Assembly: GCF_015832195.1 (NCBI RefSeq)
Contig: NC_052017.1
Coordinates: 93,785,429 to 93,849,428 of the forward strand
From: Motacilla alba alba
Taxonomy: Eukaryota > Chordata > Aves > Passeriformes > Motacillidae
DNA: 64,000 bases
Direction of reading: 5' to 3'
A program made the translations under genes and the position numbers. Below the pieces are notes generated by a model. That model was not told the DNA's origin. It saw only the letters and a list, made by a program, of their open reading frames with translations, and did no database searches. Shown here piece after piece: positions 1-14,800 of this stretch; the first letter of the stretch is position 1, and every line of letters begins with the position of its first letter.

Positions 1-75
1 GATAAAAATCAGTAAGCCTCTTTTAACTGACTTCAATGTTTCAAAAGCAAAAAGTGTTTTATTTTCTCCAAGATT

Positions 76-100
76 AAAACAAAACAAAACAAAACAAAAC
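76..100. repeat. (AAAAC)5 microsatellite
   Basis: Five perfect AAAAC units followed by further A/C-rich sequence to about 110. Confidence 0.9.
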
Positions 101-3100
101 AACAAAAAACAGCAGGAAAAAGAATCAGTCTACAATATCAAACTCCAATGAAAATTTTTAACTGGTTCGAAATATTAGCATAGGAGGAACATGTTATTAA
201 ATGATTTTTGCAGCTACTAAAGTCAAGCTAATTTATATTGCACTTATAAAGTTAATACAGGAAATGCAAAATTTTTATTGCATTAGCAAAAAATTCTGAA
301 AGATTAAAATATTTATCCTTTATTTTCATGTCATGCAATTTTGTTTTAAATTTAGAACACTAATGAACTGCTGGACTACACCCTTAGCACAGGTCTCCTA
401 GGGATTCTGTTACTGAAAACTTTCATATACATTTCTGCAAATTTCAATGTTTGGAGACTACACAGGTTAATATTTAGTGTTATTAACAAAATTAGGACAA
501 TTGCCATTACCTGTGACCCAGAATATGGTTTATTACTGGAAAGGACCAAAATATGTAGCAAATGTAACACACAACAGTGCAAGTATTAGGAAGAACACAC
601 CTGTTTTTATTTATGTGAGTTCCAGTATTTCTAGAAAGTTACAGAAAATATTGATCCTTTGTATTAAAAATATCCATTTAAGATGTTAAATTTTGAATTT
701 TAATTGATTAATTGTGAAAAGCTAATATAGCATTTGATCAAAAGTACACCTTTCTTGCACATAATTAACCACAGGGCATAAGTAACCAGATTTAACTGGA
801 AGATTAATAATAAAAAGTAAATTAATGCCTGTATGAGAAGTATAGGTTGTTTATGAAACTATCTAACCCCACTGTAAGGGCACTGGCTCATTCTTGGCAT
901 GTTAATAAAGATCAAAGTTATACAACAGAAGAAGCAACATGTATGTGCATAGTCCTCACTAGAAATCTTTTAACACAAAGTGTTCTGCTCTGGCTCTTGT
1001 TCAGGGCCAGAGTGCATCATCCTTTGCTGTTTGGTCTTGCCATCTGATGTCCCTGTCTAAAACTTGTATATACTCTGCAATGTATTAAATCAGGAATATA
1101 AAATCCTGGAAGAACTTCTCCTCCAGTGGGAAATACTGAAGTCATGTGCCCAGGCTTTCCTGACTACTCAGAACTGGGCCAAGAAGTTCCTTGTAAATAT
1201 TTCTGTATTTATTGAATATATTGCTGGTAATACTCTCTTTTGCTGCATTAAACAACACAATACTCCTGAACCCATGAATGCAAATTAGATGGTATTTTAA
1301 ATGCATTTCCAAAAAGGTATAAACTTGGGTTGCATAGGTACAAAAGTAGGTACTTTCAGATAAGTAGATGATAAGATATATATGGAAAATTATATTTCAC
1401 TATTTAACAGGTATAAGCTCTTATCTTTCAAGAGAAAATTGCATTACATATTCTTTTCAGGAAAAGAAATCAAGAAATACAAGTTAAAAAATAAGGAAAA
1501 AGAGAAGGCTGAGGAAAGGCTTGTGCAAAGCAGCCTGTAACTTATATTTTCTCTACTGCTGCAAGAGTAAATCTTATCTTGTAATAATCTACTAAGAATT
1601 CAGCTAGACCAATAACAAAGAAAAGGAAAAAAAACCCAAAACCAAACTAAACAAACCAAAAAGCACAAACCCGAAAACCACTGCAATGTCCAGCTACCAG
1701 ACCAGTTCTAGAGCTTGAATGGTGATAAAATCCTCATGATAGTGAGCTGCTTTGGTCTTAAAAATGTCCAGCATGTTTGGCTGATAAAGAACCCACCTAA
1801 ACAAAAACAGCCTTTACACCACTGTAAGTAAATCCACACCAAGGAACGTTTCCATAATACAACTGCAGAAAAAAACACCTTCAGTTGAAAAGTGAAACAA
1901 GCACAGAAGCTGTGCAGACCCAGAATGAAACCCACAAACAGTTGTCAGACTGAATTAATGTAGTACAGCATGCTATTCCAGCATACCACTGCAGTGTGAT
2001 ACGTTCGGCATTGCTCAAAAATAGCCACTTTAAATATCAGCATCCCTACAATTAAAAGAGTGAAAGCAGTACTTATGAAAAGTACAATTATTTCATACAT
2101 AGGTTGCTGCATTCAGGACAATGTATATTGCAAGAAAATGTTGCAACTCAAATTAACACATGATGAATACTGTAAAAAAGATAATGGTATACAACAATTC
2201 ATTCATCATTAAGGCATTAAAGTATCCACAAAACTCTAAAAGAAGTTTATGGAACATGTTAGACTTATGTCCCAACCACAGGGCATTTAATAATACTGAT
2301 TATTAAAAAAACTGATCTGTCAGCATCTTTAAAAACTTAGTTAATAATTCTAATAAGCAGCTCCCCTGTGGTCAGCAGTGATGAAACTATACGGCAGTGC
2401 ACACAGTAAGAAATAGTATTTTAAAGTAAAAAACCAAATTGCTTTGTTGTACTTGGAGCTAGTACATTGTTGAAGAGAGTTCACAATTGAGTTACTTGCT
2501 TCTAAAGTCTTACTAAGGGTTCTCCAAACAGAGGAAGCATTGTATTCCTGTGTCTGTTGCTCCCCTCGAAGAGCTAATGGATGCAAGCACAGCTCCCATA
2601 TCCAGGAGCAATATCGTCCTCCATTTCAGAACAGCATGAATGCAGTAAGTCATAAAAAGATATAACTGCTATGTAACTCCAGTTAGAAAGTTTCTCACTT
2701 GCTTCCCAGAGCTGAAAAAGTGTTTCTCTAGAAATATAATAGGATTTAAAGCAAAGAAGAGCCATCACCATAGTGTGTCAAATGTAAGAAAAATACCTAA
2801 GACAGAACATGAATTTCTACTTAGTCTTTCTTGAAATGATAAATGCAATTGAAGCAGTCTCAGCAGACCTGGACTATGGAAAACACTATCAGCTGCCTGG
2901 AAAATACATTAAAACTGTTGGTCAACTCCGTAATTGTATATTCAGCTGAAAGTTTGTCACTGATGCTTTTTGCTGACCAATTCAGCATCACTGGTTAGAT
3001 CAAACAACATTGTGTTTGTATGCCAAACCTACAATGTCTGTCTTTGCTGCAGTGTCCGTAACACAATATATCAGAAATAGCCACACACAGCAGTTTTCTG

Positions 3101-6100
3101 CATCTCCTATACCTTTAACTTAATCAGACACAGTGTGACTCACAAACGTCTGAGATCATTTCTTTCTGCTTGTATGAACTCAGGGAGGCCTCTTTAATTT
3201 ATCACCAAATAAAGGCACAAATTGCTGGTGCTGGTGATTCTGGTATCAGCCTGCAGTTGCAAGAGTGAGAGACCTATTGGTTCACATGACATTGTCTACT
3301 TTACAGCCTTGGTCTTTTTGACTAAATAATCTTTGATTGCTTCACAAAATTCTCTCAACTTCATCACTGGATCAAGCCAAACACTAAACAGTGTTTATGT
3401 TTCCACTTGGCTTCATTTGACTTTTAGAAACCTGGATATAATGCTTCCTTCCATGACTAAATACTTACCAGGAACCCATGTTCAGGTTTAGATTCATTAC
3501 GTATATAAAAGTGAAATATAAAATTCAATGCCAGACCGTATTTAAAAATAATTTTTGCCGTATCACACTAATGAAAACACAGTGTCACTTTAGAGGACGT
3601 ACTGTTGGCGTGAATGACAATACAAAACCTATGTGCATCCTGTGCAGTCAGAAAAGGCTTGGCAAGGATTTATGACACAGACAAAGGAATTCTTTCAAGG
3701 ACGTGTAGCAAAATAACCTGAAGTTATGAGACAAAAAACAGGACTAAGCAAGACCAGTCTGGAACAGCCTTCCTCAAGCTGGAATGGGCAAAAATGAAAT
3801 GCACTTAGAGTTGTAATCTTTCACTTCTTTTTTGTCTCTGAACTTGATATTCATAATCTGGGAAAACAATGTGCCACTGCTAGATGAAATCTTTACAGCT
3901 TTATAGGCATAGTCAGTGTAAAACCAATTGTATCATCTAGCCAGAAACTTGAGTTACCTTTCGGGGTATTATTTTGTTTGTTGTTTTGCTTTGTTTCTTT
4001 GTAGTGCTACCTTTTTGCTGAATAAGTGGCTTATTGATCACTCCTAAGTGTTTAGTTATGCTCTGTTTTGGAAAGGAAGACAGGACAAAGAAGAAAGACT
4101 ATGGATCATGAGACAAGAGATTTAAAGCCAACTCCAATTGGTTCACTGTGAAAAATGACAAAAAGTAACACTTTCTGGCTGATATAAGGTTTACTTCAGA
4201 TCCTCACTATCATTATAGAAAAGAAAAAAAAATCACATGCAAAGGTCAGATTCTGTCACTATTACTCACATTAGGCACTACCTTAACTTAACATGCCTCA
4301 TGAAAAATTGAAGTCAAAATAATCTGACACATTATGGCAAAATGCCCTTTATCTAGCTCATACATCTATGAACAGACACTCCAATAACCATATTCAGGCT
4401 TTTAACGTTATTTTTAAAGACAATGTAGTGGACAAAATTCTTTCATTCTTTTCCAGCAATTTTAAACTGATCTTTATTGATATTAGACAAACTATTCCTG
4501 ACTTTTAATGGTGAAGGACTAAGCTAAATTCAAGTGTCCACATCTGAGATTCAGGAAAATACTTCTTACCACTCAGAGTACTTATCTGAGAAATGCTTTA
4601 ATTGAATAGATTGTAATTCTAGACCTAATAAAGTAAGCTTTCTCAGATGAAGTAGAATGATGGTTATAAATGTTTAAATTATAACTCAGACACTCCTCCT
4701 ACATTCTTCTGATGTGAAATGTTCAGCATAAAAGCAGTAAATACTGTCTGGTTGTTATTTTAGTCACTCTTAAAGCATTGATTTTATACTAAACATAAGG
4801 AAATTAAAACCTTAAGGTGAAACCAATGTTTTTTCACAAGTTTACAGCCAAGTCAGTAGAAGGTTTGTTTAAAATATCGTTCATAGCATATATTGACATT
4901 ATAATATATCTGCTAATGATCAAACACAAAGGAAGATATAAGTGCACTTTACTACACATGCACATAAAAGAATATTATACATGACTGTTTTAAAATTATA
5001 TGTTTTAAGTGCTGTGATATTAAACATTTAATAATTTGGCAATTTCTTTCAAAGACAACTATTAAAATTAAGGAAGAAGGGGCCAAATGTCAGCACTGCT
5101 GAACTCCTGCCTGGTCCTGAAGAAAAAGTATGTATGGGGAATGAGGACGAACCAATTTCTTCATTTTCTTGGACTAGATGAAGGTCAAATGTCTCCCACC
5201 ATAAGATGGCTAAGTTCAGAGCTATTTAAGCTGAGGCCAGCTGCAGCTAATGATTCTTGATGATAAAAATCCACTGGAATACTCTATGTCCTTCCTTCTA
5301 CCCAACCCCTGGCAACAAATGACCCAGTTTTAGGAGGTATTCAGATTCTACATTTGCCCTATCTACCTCTGAGCAATTTTGGACAATGAGAAAAAACCTA
5401 TCCAGGCTCTCTTGTTCATGCAGTCTGCTGTTTAATGGTACAAAGGCTGAAACAGCACAGGTTATGCAGAGCTTCACTCTGTGCCTGCTTAAGGTGAAGG
5501 GTGTGGTTGCACACTGGTCTACAGAGCACAAGGAAACAGAGGTACTGTGAATCACACCTCTTCATCTTTACATCATCTGTAAATTCAGAATTTTTAACAG
5601 GAGCTATACCAGACAGCTTATATATTTCATTCAAATGAAGGCTGCAGTATTTACCAACCATCCTTACTGCAAAACACACTGTTTGAGATTAATGTCCCTG
5701 ACCAGCAAATCTAGGGATGAGATGACACAGCCAAAATGGAATTCTAGATTTGACACTGCTGCTGAGCAGGTCTGTTAAAGGAGATACAGAAGAGACCTTC
5801 TTAGAGAATACTGCTATCAGCAGCCAAGTTGTGCCAGTAGTAAGGGGAATACTGTTTTTTCTCTTTGAAGTACAAGAGCACATTCCTGTGCTTGTTCCCC
5901 CATTCCACTCCTTACACACACAGCAAGTACTTTTTTTGAGATGAAGCCCTATCCAGAATTTCCATTTCCTTTTGCCACATTATTAAATGCAATGCATATC
6001 ACTATTAATATACATCCTCACCACAGCAGAATAGGCTCAATTTTGATTTTGAGAAGATGCCCTGTATTAGGGGAAGACTAGTTCCTTGGGAGGCAGGGAC

Positions 6101-9100
6101 TTGGCTGCAGGACCTTCTGCCAGCTCCCTACCTAAGTCATAAAGAGGCCTCATCCATACACGTGTGTCTGAACTGAGGATCCAATACAATTTCTGCAGGA
6201 GTCTGGACATTTACAAGGTAATTAAGTATGTAACATGCTTACAGAATTGGACTTTAATTCCTCTTTAATTACCCCATTTCCTCTCTCTCTTGCTTCAGAT
6301 CTGAAATAATCTCGACTGCTTCTAAATTGTATAATATTGCTTCTCTACTCCTGAAATACACTAAAAATTTTTAAAAGGGGAGAATAGGAAATTAAAGAGA
6401 CACAATTTCATGGGTTCCACTGTCAAAGTCTCCTACTTTTCTACATTGAAAGTTCAACCATTTATCTTGAGAGCCTTACTATCAGAATATCTTCCTTCCC
6501 AATATTTATCAAGTTCATCACTGACCAGGGTTTTGTTAACAAATGTGGGCATGCACAGACATACAACACAAACAAACTCATTTTGCAAAGGCAAGAAGTT
6601 AATTTTCACTATATACTTAAGATAGGGAGTTGCTGTCCCAGTTTGATATGAAAGATACAGAGCATTTTCCTCAAAATTACAGCTATTCCTTTTTTTCCCC
6701 ACAGCACAATGAAGTTTCAATGAGTCAGTTTATCTCTGTAGATTGGTTTATGAATTGCATTAATTAATTAATAACTGCATTCTTTGAAAATTGTAACCAG
6801 CTCTTTAACATCTGTCCCAATCTTTTCTCTGTCTCAAATGACACTAAAAAAGGAATAAAGCAACTTTTATCAGTAATGCTACTTCACTATAGGAAGGAAA
6901 ATGACAATTTGAAGCCTCTGAACACTGATTGCAACTGATTGCAATTGCTCCCCAGGAGCAAAAACAAAAAAATGGTTGTTGGGGTCAAAATCCCCAAATT
7001 GCCAGTGATGTTTAAATATTTCATCTTTAAATATCAGCTGGACTAGTCAATAATTTAAAAGTTACCCATAACACTACTGCCTTGACTGCACTGCCCTGTC
7101 GAGAGAAGTAAAGATGATGACACCAGGAGAAACAGAACATATCACCTGACTAATCCACATCTCATCTCAAGCATGGTGCAGCCTAATTAACAATACCTCA
7201 GATATAAACTGAAGGAAATATTCTTAAGTACCACATAGTGAATTGAAGTAATGTGCAAAAGTTGCTGCTGAAAAAACACAATGCTTGAATAAGCTGTCCA
7301 CAGAAAACTGACATATCTTTCTTTGGGCTTAGATATCTATAGGAAACTTTGGAATTTGAAGCAATTAAACCTTTCCAGGTAAAACACATAGGAAGAAAAA
7401 GTTATATTTGAGCATATTATGTATTAGTTATATAAATTACAGCTTTAAACAGTTGTGATTTTGTATTTACTCCAAAATCAACAAATAAAGTTGCATTTAT
7501 GAGAAATATAAACTTACTACATAAGTAATATACAGTTTATATACCAAAAATAATTACCTACATATATAACTACGTACATCCACATAGGAGTGGGACTTTT
7601 CCCCTTCTGCCTGCCATATTTTGACCCAAGAAGAGGGAAAGAGGGATAAGGCAGAGTGTTGACACAATACTCCAGAGAGTTATTGCTGCTCTTTCCTTCC
7701 TTAAGCAAAAGAAAGGGGTGGGATGGATATTGCAATTCTTATGAGTGCTTCTTGAGAAAAAGATACTACAAGGGAAATTATGCTTACATTCCTGGCTCTA
7801 CCAAAAACCAAAACCTGACTTTTAAGATGAATTACAGGTTAAATAATCAGCATTTTAAAATGTGTACTTAGCTCTGTAGATAAATCTTATCCTGAAGATG
7901 ACACATTTCAAAATTCTAATAAAAGATGATATCTGAGATATAAAAATGAACAATAAAATCACACATTTTACCCTACAAAAACAATAAAAACTAACTACTC
8001 TGTAACATCTCAGTCAATAAAGCAATGCAATTGAATTTATAACTTCGGTAAGGAGGCTCAAGAAAATCTAAATAAATTATTTCATGAAGTATTACAGCAA
8101 GAAACACTTGAAGAAAACTGTAGATAAATAAAAATGCAATTGATTAACTAAAGACAATAATGACAAAGAATTAAATGCCAGGGCATACCTCTACAGATCT
8201 GTGAGGGCAGTCACATTATTTACCAAACAGCAAGGTATCCCCATGCCCAGTGTGGGCAGAAGGGGAGAAGACAGAAAGGGCTCTGTGTTTCTCTGCTTAC
8301 AAGACAGAGTGTTCAGAGTGTTGTAAGCAGTGAGCAGGATTGTGTGGGGTTGGAAAGACTTTTGTCCATCTCCCACTCCACACCAGCTGAAACACCTCTT
8401 ACCATGGCAGCATTCCAGAGATGCACCAGCACATCTCCATGCCCACAGCAGAGCTCCACCATCAGTTCTTGAGGAAACACTCTGCTACTTTATGGGTTTT
8501 GTAAATAGTGATATAGTGATTTCAGTAACACTGTTTTGGTTTTATACCCTGACTTAGATCTGAAATACAATGCAGTAATTTCTGGCTCATGTTGACTTTT
8601 TTTGGTGAAATATAAGCAAATACTACCTTTTGTTGCAGACACTTGGTGATTCTGCAGCACTAGTGGTAGCACATATGCAGTGCACATAAACTGGTGTTTA
8701 GAGCAGCATTATCACAGATGAATTCTAATCTGAATCCTAACCCTAACCTGAGGGACCATTTCTTATCCTCTACTTGAAGATCAGTCACAAAGCCTCTTGA
8801 GTACAAGAAAAATTTGAATTATAAGGAATTTCAGGGCTCCTTATTTTCCTTACCATTTCACACAAACACAAAGAGGGCACATAAGCCCATGGAATCATTC
8901 AGTGAGTTGTGGACTCAGAATACCTCTTTTCTTCTTCATCCTTTAGTTCTATATTGAATTTGGACAAATCTTACAATAAATTTATTTTATTTACTCAATG
9001 AATGATGTTTTAAGGCAATGCTGTTTTCTTACGGTTAAGCAATGCAAAACAAATATATGGCTTCAATTCTGTATTGCTGGGTACTTAAAATTAATTACAT

Positions 9101-11766
9101 TATGAATTAAGTAATAATTCCACAAAATCGTTTGTTAAAATCAGCTAACAATATATCAATCATTATGTATGGTAACAACCAATTTTGGGGCGAAGGTGTT
9201 AGAAAGTATAACAAAAAGTTCATAGCAGTGATGTTTAATTTAAAAAGGTAAAAAAAACCAACAAATCAAGTGTTTGAAAAACCTTCTGTCACTAAGCTGC
9301 CATCCAGAGCTGTGGCCTGGAAGTCACTTACAGACACGACACAGCCACAAGGTTGTTGGCACTTGGCTTACCGAAAATTAAAACTGTGAGACAAAGGGGT
9401 AGGAGGGATGTAAAAATGCAGCCAGTGCGTGCCACTGCTGAGTGCGTGCCATTCCATAGCTGTAATTTAAAGAGATCAGAAGGGGGAAAAATGAAGCCCA
9501 ATAAAAATGGAAAATGTTAGATTAATGACACAGTCATTAAAATAAAAGAGGTGGAGTTATAAGAGGAATGGAACTTATTTAAATTATTGAAATTAAACAA
9601 GTTATTGTAACAATCATTCTAAAAATCACATTTTACTAAGTTCAAGGAAGGGAGAAAAAAAATAGAAATATTTTTGGGAATATTTCAAATTGTCAGTGGC
9701 TTTAAAAAAGTGATTTAAGATTTTCTCTTGTGTCTTCTCTTTCAATTTTAGAATTTTAGTTGCCATATATTATAATGGTATTTTAGCTATAAAAGTAGTT
9801 TTCCACTCACTGTTCTCTTGCCTTTCAAGGAGACAAACAGTTTTTCTTTCCTCTAAATGAGCACAATAAAATGGGTAAGCTGTCTGGGGAAAAAGAACCT
9901 AGACAAACTGGTGGTATAAAGCTCAACAGAAAAATGTGGTACAGAGAAGAGGCGATCTAAAGCATGTTTACAGTATGCCATGTAATTTATTCTACCAGTC
10001 ATGTTAGAATAAGAGTTTCTCACTGCTGAATTATCATTAGGTTTTGTTCAAAAACAAACCCATTGTTACTGCTGTCCCTGACAGTGTACCTTAAAGAAAG
10101 TGGGGGAGAAAATCTGCATGCAAAACTGTACCATGGAAATAATAATTATGTAATAAATAGTTAAACAAGGATTCTAAAAATCTGGGGCCACATCCTGCTA
10201 AAATTTCCTACAAACCTGCTTCTATAAGCTCTGTGCATGTCTGTATACATTTTAGTAGACTAATTTTCAGCACTTCAGTAAATATTCTTCTATCTTCTTG
10301 CAAACCTTCCTGATGTATCAATAGGACTATCAGTTATGAAAAGATTGATATCAAGAGTCATCTAAATGAAAAATAGAATAAAAATGCAAACTATGGATGC
10401 ATTTAGAAGAACCAAAGCTTCACAAGATTTTCCTCTCCCTAGTTGATGTAGGCAAACCAACAGATTGTCTTTCTGTCAGGCAAACCCTGATGGAGATAAA
10501 TGTAAAGGCTGGAGTGCATGCCTAATTTTTACACACAAGCTGCAACCAGACCATGGATTTATGCTTCAAGGCAACCAGATTTCTCCTTGTGTACTCTTAC
10601 AAACTGCTGTTGCACTCAGTCCATCTTGTTTAAATGCCTTTAAAACCACACACAGGCTCTGCCCCCTCCTCCACTCCTACTAATTATATACCTTTTGTTT
10701 GAAGAAGCAAGCCCTTTATTGCTCATAATTTTAGCTATCACTTGCTTGGGCACCTTCTACAGATCAATAGCACATAGTTAAGTGGATGAAAAGGCTAAAT
10801 GTGATTGTCATTTGCAATTCAAGGTTCCATGTTCCCCCCCACATACACCCCCAACACCTCAACTTTAAGTGCTGCGCTTGGATTTCCTTTTAGAACACTG
10901 AATTCCTGTTGCAGGTATACAGTAGGTGTACATTCAAAACCTTTTGTCTTAAATTAAATATCTGTCATTTTTTAAGGCCAGAATACTGGCATAGGTTATA
11001 ACAAAAACTAGCATCCAACCTGCAATTTTACAGATTCCATTGCTGGTGGCCATACATCTTTGATGGCAAAACTACATTGGTTGTAGCGCCATAAAATCAA
11101 TAAATATTAACCTTTTCTGACACTTTCTGCACGGATGCTTTATCAGTCGCTGTCAGGTGATAGAACAGCCAGTGATGTACTGTATTTTTCGGCTCAGAAC
11201 CAAAACCAAACTAAGAAATCAATGCAGATTAACAAGCCCTTAAATACAAAATTTGCCAACGAAATTTTGGTCCCATTCAATAAAAATTAAACCAAATCAC
11301 AATACTGAAGAACTATAAATCTATTACAAATATTTCCAAAAAAGTGTGAAATAAAAATACAGTATTTTTATGGAAAATTAATCACAACAATGAAATTAAA
11401 TCAGTTTTATATTTCATGACTGACTTATTAATTATAGCTTACAAAATAAAAATATATCAAATAATACAAATCCTGTATCTCAGTGTTGTTTAGAAACTCA
11501 GAGTTTTTGCCTTGCTGAGAGACACTCATAACAGCTCAATACACTTAAAACTCAATTTCTAAACAATGCAAGCAAAAAAATAAAAGTTTACTGGAAAGTG
11601 AAAAGACACCATTTAACTTATCGCCCACCTCGTCTAACTGTAACAATAACCATGTTTAGATGCTCCTAAGCATCTTAGAAGCCTAAGGCCTTTAATTATT
11701 GGAAAACATCTTGCTGTGTACAATCCATACTGTGGCAGAGTACAGACTGAAAACTTGGATTGCTTC

Positions 11767-11826
11767 TATTTCTCCCTGTCCTAAACACTGCTATATTTTA
11801 TTTCTCCCAGTCCTAAACACTGCAAT
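11767..11826. repeat. Tandem duplication, 32-bp period
   Basis: tctccctgtcctaaacactg at 11771 recurs at 11803 with a one-base change (ccag for cctg), inside a repeated atttctccc context. Confidence 0.85.
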
Positions 11827-14800
11827 TTCTTCTATATAACACTGTACTTGTTTACCAGAGCATTAGAAATAATTACTTATGTGTAATTCATGTTAATTTT
11901 TTAATTAAAATATGAGCTAGTCAGATAGCATGGCCTTCCCAAAACACTTCAGACTTCTTAAAAGCTACCATGAACCTTGAAAGCTTAGGATATGTTTTAT
12001 TATTTCTTCAAACATGGGATCTGGTAGTAATTTCTTGGACAACAATGGCTATATGGGTATATTTATAGTCAGAAAATCCTGAAAAATAAAGACTATAATT
12101 TGGCTTTATTCATCCTATACAGCCAAAGCCTATTAGAACTTATCTTATCTGTAATTTTTAAATCTATTATCAAGTATCTTTCTAACAATGCAAGTGGAGC
12201 ATTGTGTAAAGGCAACAATTACCTTCTTTTCAAAGAGATAGGACCTGAAACACTAAAGTAAATTAGTGAAACCTACTGAAAATACAGAATTAATGTCCCA
12301 CCAAATTTAGACATATATATGCCCAGTGAAGTCAGTATGCAACAGTACTTGGAGAAACAGGGAACTGCTTTGGGAAATGCAATATAATGCTATGGTATGC
12401 AAATGAAACATAAATTCAAAAGCACTAAAAGCTTTATCGACATAAACTTTATATTTTAAACCAAAGTGCAACTTTAAATTTGCTGTTTCTTTCTATAACA
12501 TCTGCAATTCTAGATTAGCAAAGAAAGAGACCTACTTCTGCCAATCAGCATCAGGGGCAATCAAATTGCAAATTCTACAATGATTTCTTTAAAAAAAACA
12601 CTGGCAAAAATAACTTTAATCAGCTCAGTTTATCTGTTAATGCTAATATTGAAAGGATCTGCATTTATTTTGAAAATCATCCATAAGAAAAGAAAGAAAG
12701 AAAAAGAAAAGCTGTGAATTTAAGAAAGGATGAAGTCTAGAAGTTGATAAAATTTAAAAATAATTTGAAAAAAAATCATTATGCCTAAAATTCTCTCATG
12801 TCACAATGCGGACATCTCATTATAGCTTACTTCTGCATAGCAGAATCACCACAGAGAGATGGCACTGACATTGCAAAGTGGATCATCTTTAGACTGGGAG
12901 CCACTTGTGCACCTGCACAGCCACCTTTTGAAACCCACTTCATACCAGAGTCTGAGTTGCCTTACATAAAAGCATCCCCCCAAATTCAATCCTTTTTCTC
13001 CCAGTTTTTGGTGACAAGGTGGCAGCAAAATCAAAGTACTTTCAAAATCAGGAGGTCTAGTGTCTTCATTAAAGTGTCATTTGCTCTCTCTGCTTTTGGG
13101 GGATTCTCAGGAGCGTTATGGTGGTTATACCAAGTTATGACTATTTACTCTGCGTACCTGAGTACTTGGCCAATATCCCAAACCTGGCAATATCTTCCTG
13201 CAATTGGTGTTGACTGTTGCATACCAGTCATCAGATATGACAACAGCATTATTTATCAAAAATGCTCTATTTTTTGGTTAATTTTAGAATGATTGCCTTT
13301 TACAATTTCTTATAAAGACATCATAAGAAATATATGCAATCAGTTGGTCACATAGCTCAAAGGTTTGCAGGAAAAAGCATATGCAACAAAATCCCCCCCA
13401 CAACTGCAACAGAGAACAGAAGACTGCGTTAGCCCTCTTGATCTGTACTACAAGTAGGGCTTTGCTGAATTAGAAATAATTGAGATTTTATTATTTTCAT
13501 ATGCTGATAAACTTCTGACTTCCCATTTCAGTATATTTGTTTGAGTGGATAGAAGAACACAAACGGCCCAGCAAATTTTACTGACAATTTTGATAGTAGC
13601 TGAATTTGCTCAGAGGAAGGTGGACTACAAAAGGGTCAACAACAATTAATAGAACACTGAATACTATTGTAACAGTAAGGATTTGTAGATAAATCCTCAC
13701 CAGACGAGGCTAACTTGAGTTGACTAGAAGCAGCTTTATCCCACGGGCACTTTGTGGTGGTGACATGCACTAATACGTGAAGACTCCAAATGTTTCACCA
13801 CGGCTTTTCCTTTTTAATTTTACATTACTCAAACATTCCAGAAACTACTAAAACTATTTTACTGAGTGCACAATTGGTTGTTTAGTAACTCCTATCCTAA
13901 CTTTAAATTCTTCAAATAAGAGTTCTGAATTTCAGATACCCCGAATCCAAAATCAATGTTACATTAAAAATATTTGCCCAAAACCTTTCAGTGTATCTTG
14001 AGATAACGTGATAATCAGTTTTGACTTTCTCTGCTATCAATAGATGCTTTCATTTTATTTTTCCTCTAGATACTATTACTTTAAAGTACGTAAATTCTTC
14101 TACATCTCCTAAAACCTGTTTTCTGAGAACTGTTACCTGCTATTAGTTCCCAGGCTGATTAAGAAGCACCATTTTGGCAAGGTATAAAAGAAGTAGGAAA
14201 ATAGTTCAGCATGTAGTATGGTAGTTATCTCAATGATTCTTTGTAATAATCATCTATAATACCAAACACAGAGCAACCCACTATTTTAACTACAGGAAAA
14301 CTACTAATAAAAACCTCTTCCATTAACAATACGCTAAGTCTCTGAAATGTTATTTAAGCAGGCATTGTGGCAATCAGTAACTGATCTTCTTTAAATACCA
14401 GAGAAGTCCTTTTAACTATACTGCAGAAACCTGCCCAGCAACTCTGCTTTTGGATGTCAGGGACCTCCTCTACTTTCCAAAGCTGAGGAACCAGAATTGC
14501 ACCCACTTAAACAAGCCATACCTTTCATCCAGACATGTGGAATCTGAACCAGTGATCTGAATTGTCTGAAGCCCAGAGCTTTTATTAATGCTCAGGTTCC
14601 TATGCAATTTATATGAAAATTGCACTCACTTTAAGGTCTCTTTTTACTATCAGAGAAAATTATATGAAAATCATATTGTAATGACTTAGAGAATGAAAAC
14701 ATCTGTATTAAATCTGCAGTGGTTACTTAAGTACAAACCATTTCTTTGATGTTAGATATTGATGAGCACATACTCATTCCAACAAATGCAAGACATGCAT

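Noticed and set aside
8330..8480. Possible degenerate CR1 head (ggggttggaaagac)
   Set aside because: Only one short block resembles CR1 and the following sequence does not follow the consensus order.
8732..8749. Telomere-like motif (cctaaccctaacc)
   Set aside because: Only about two CCCTAA units. Too short to be an interstitial telomeric array and expected by chance in 64 kb.
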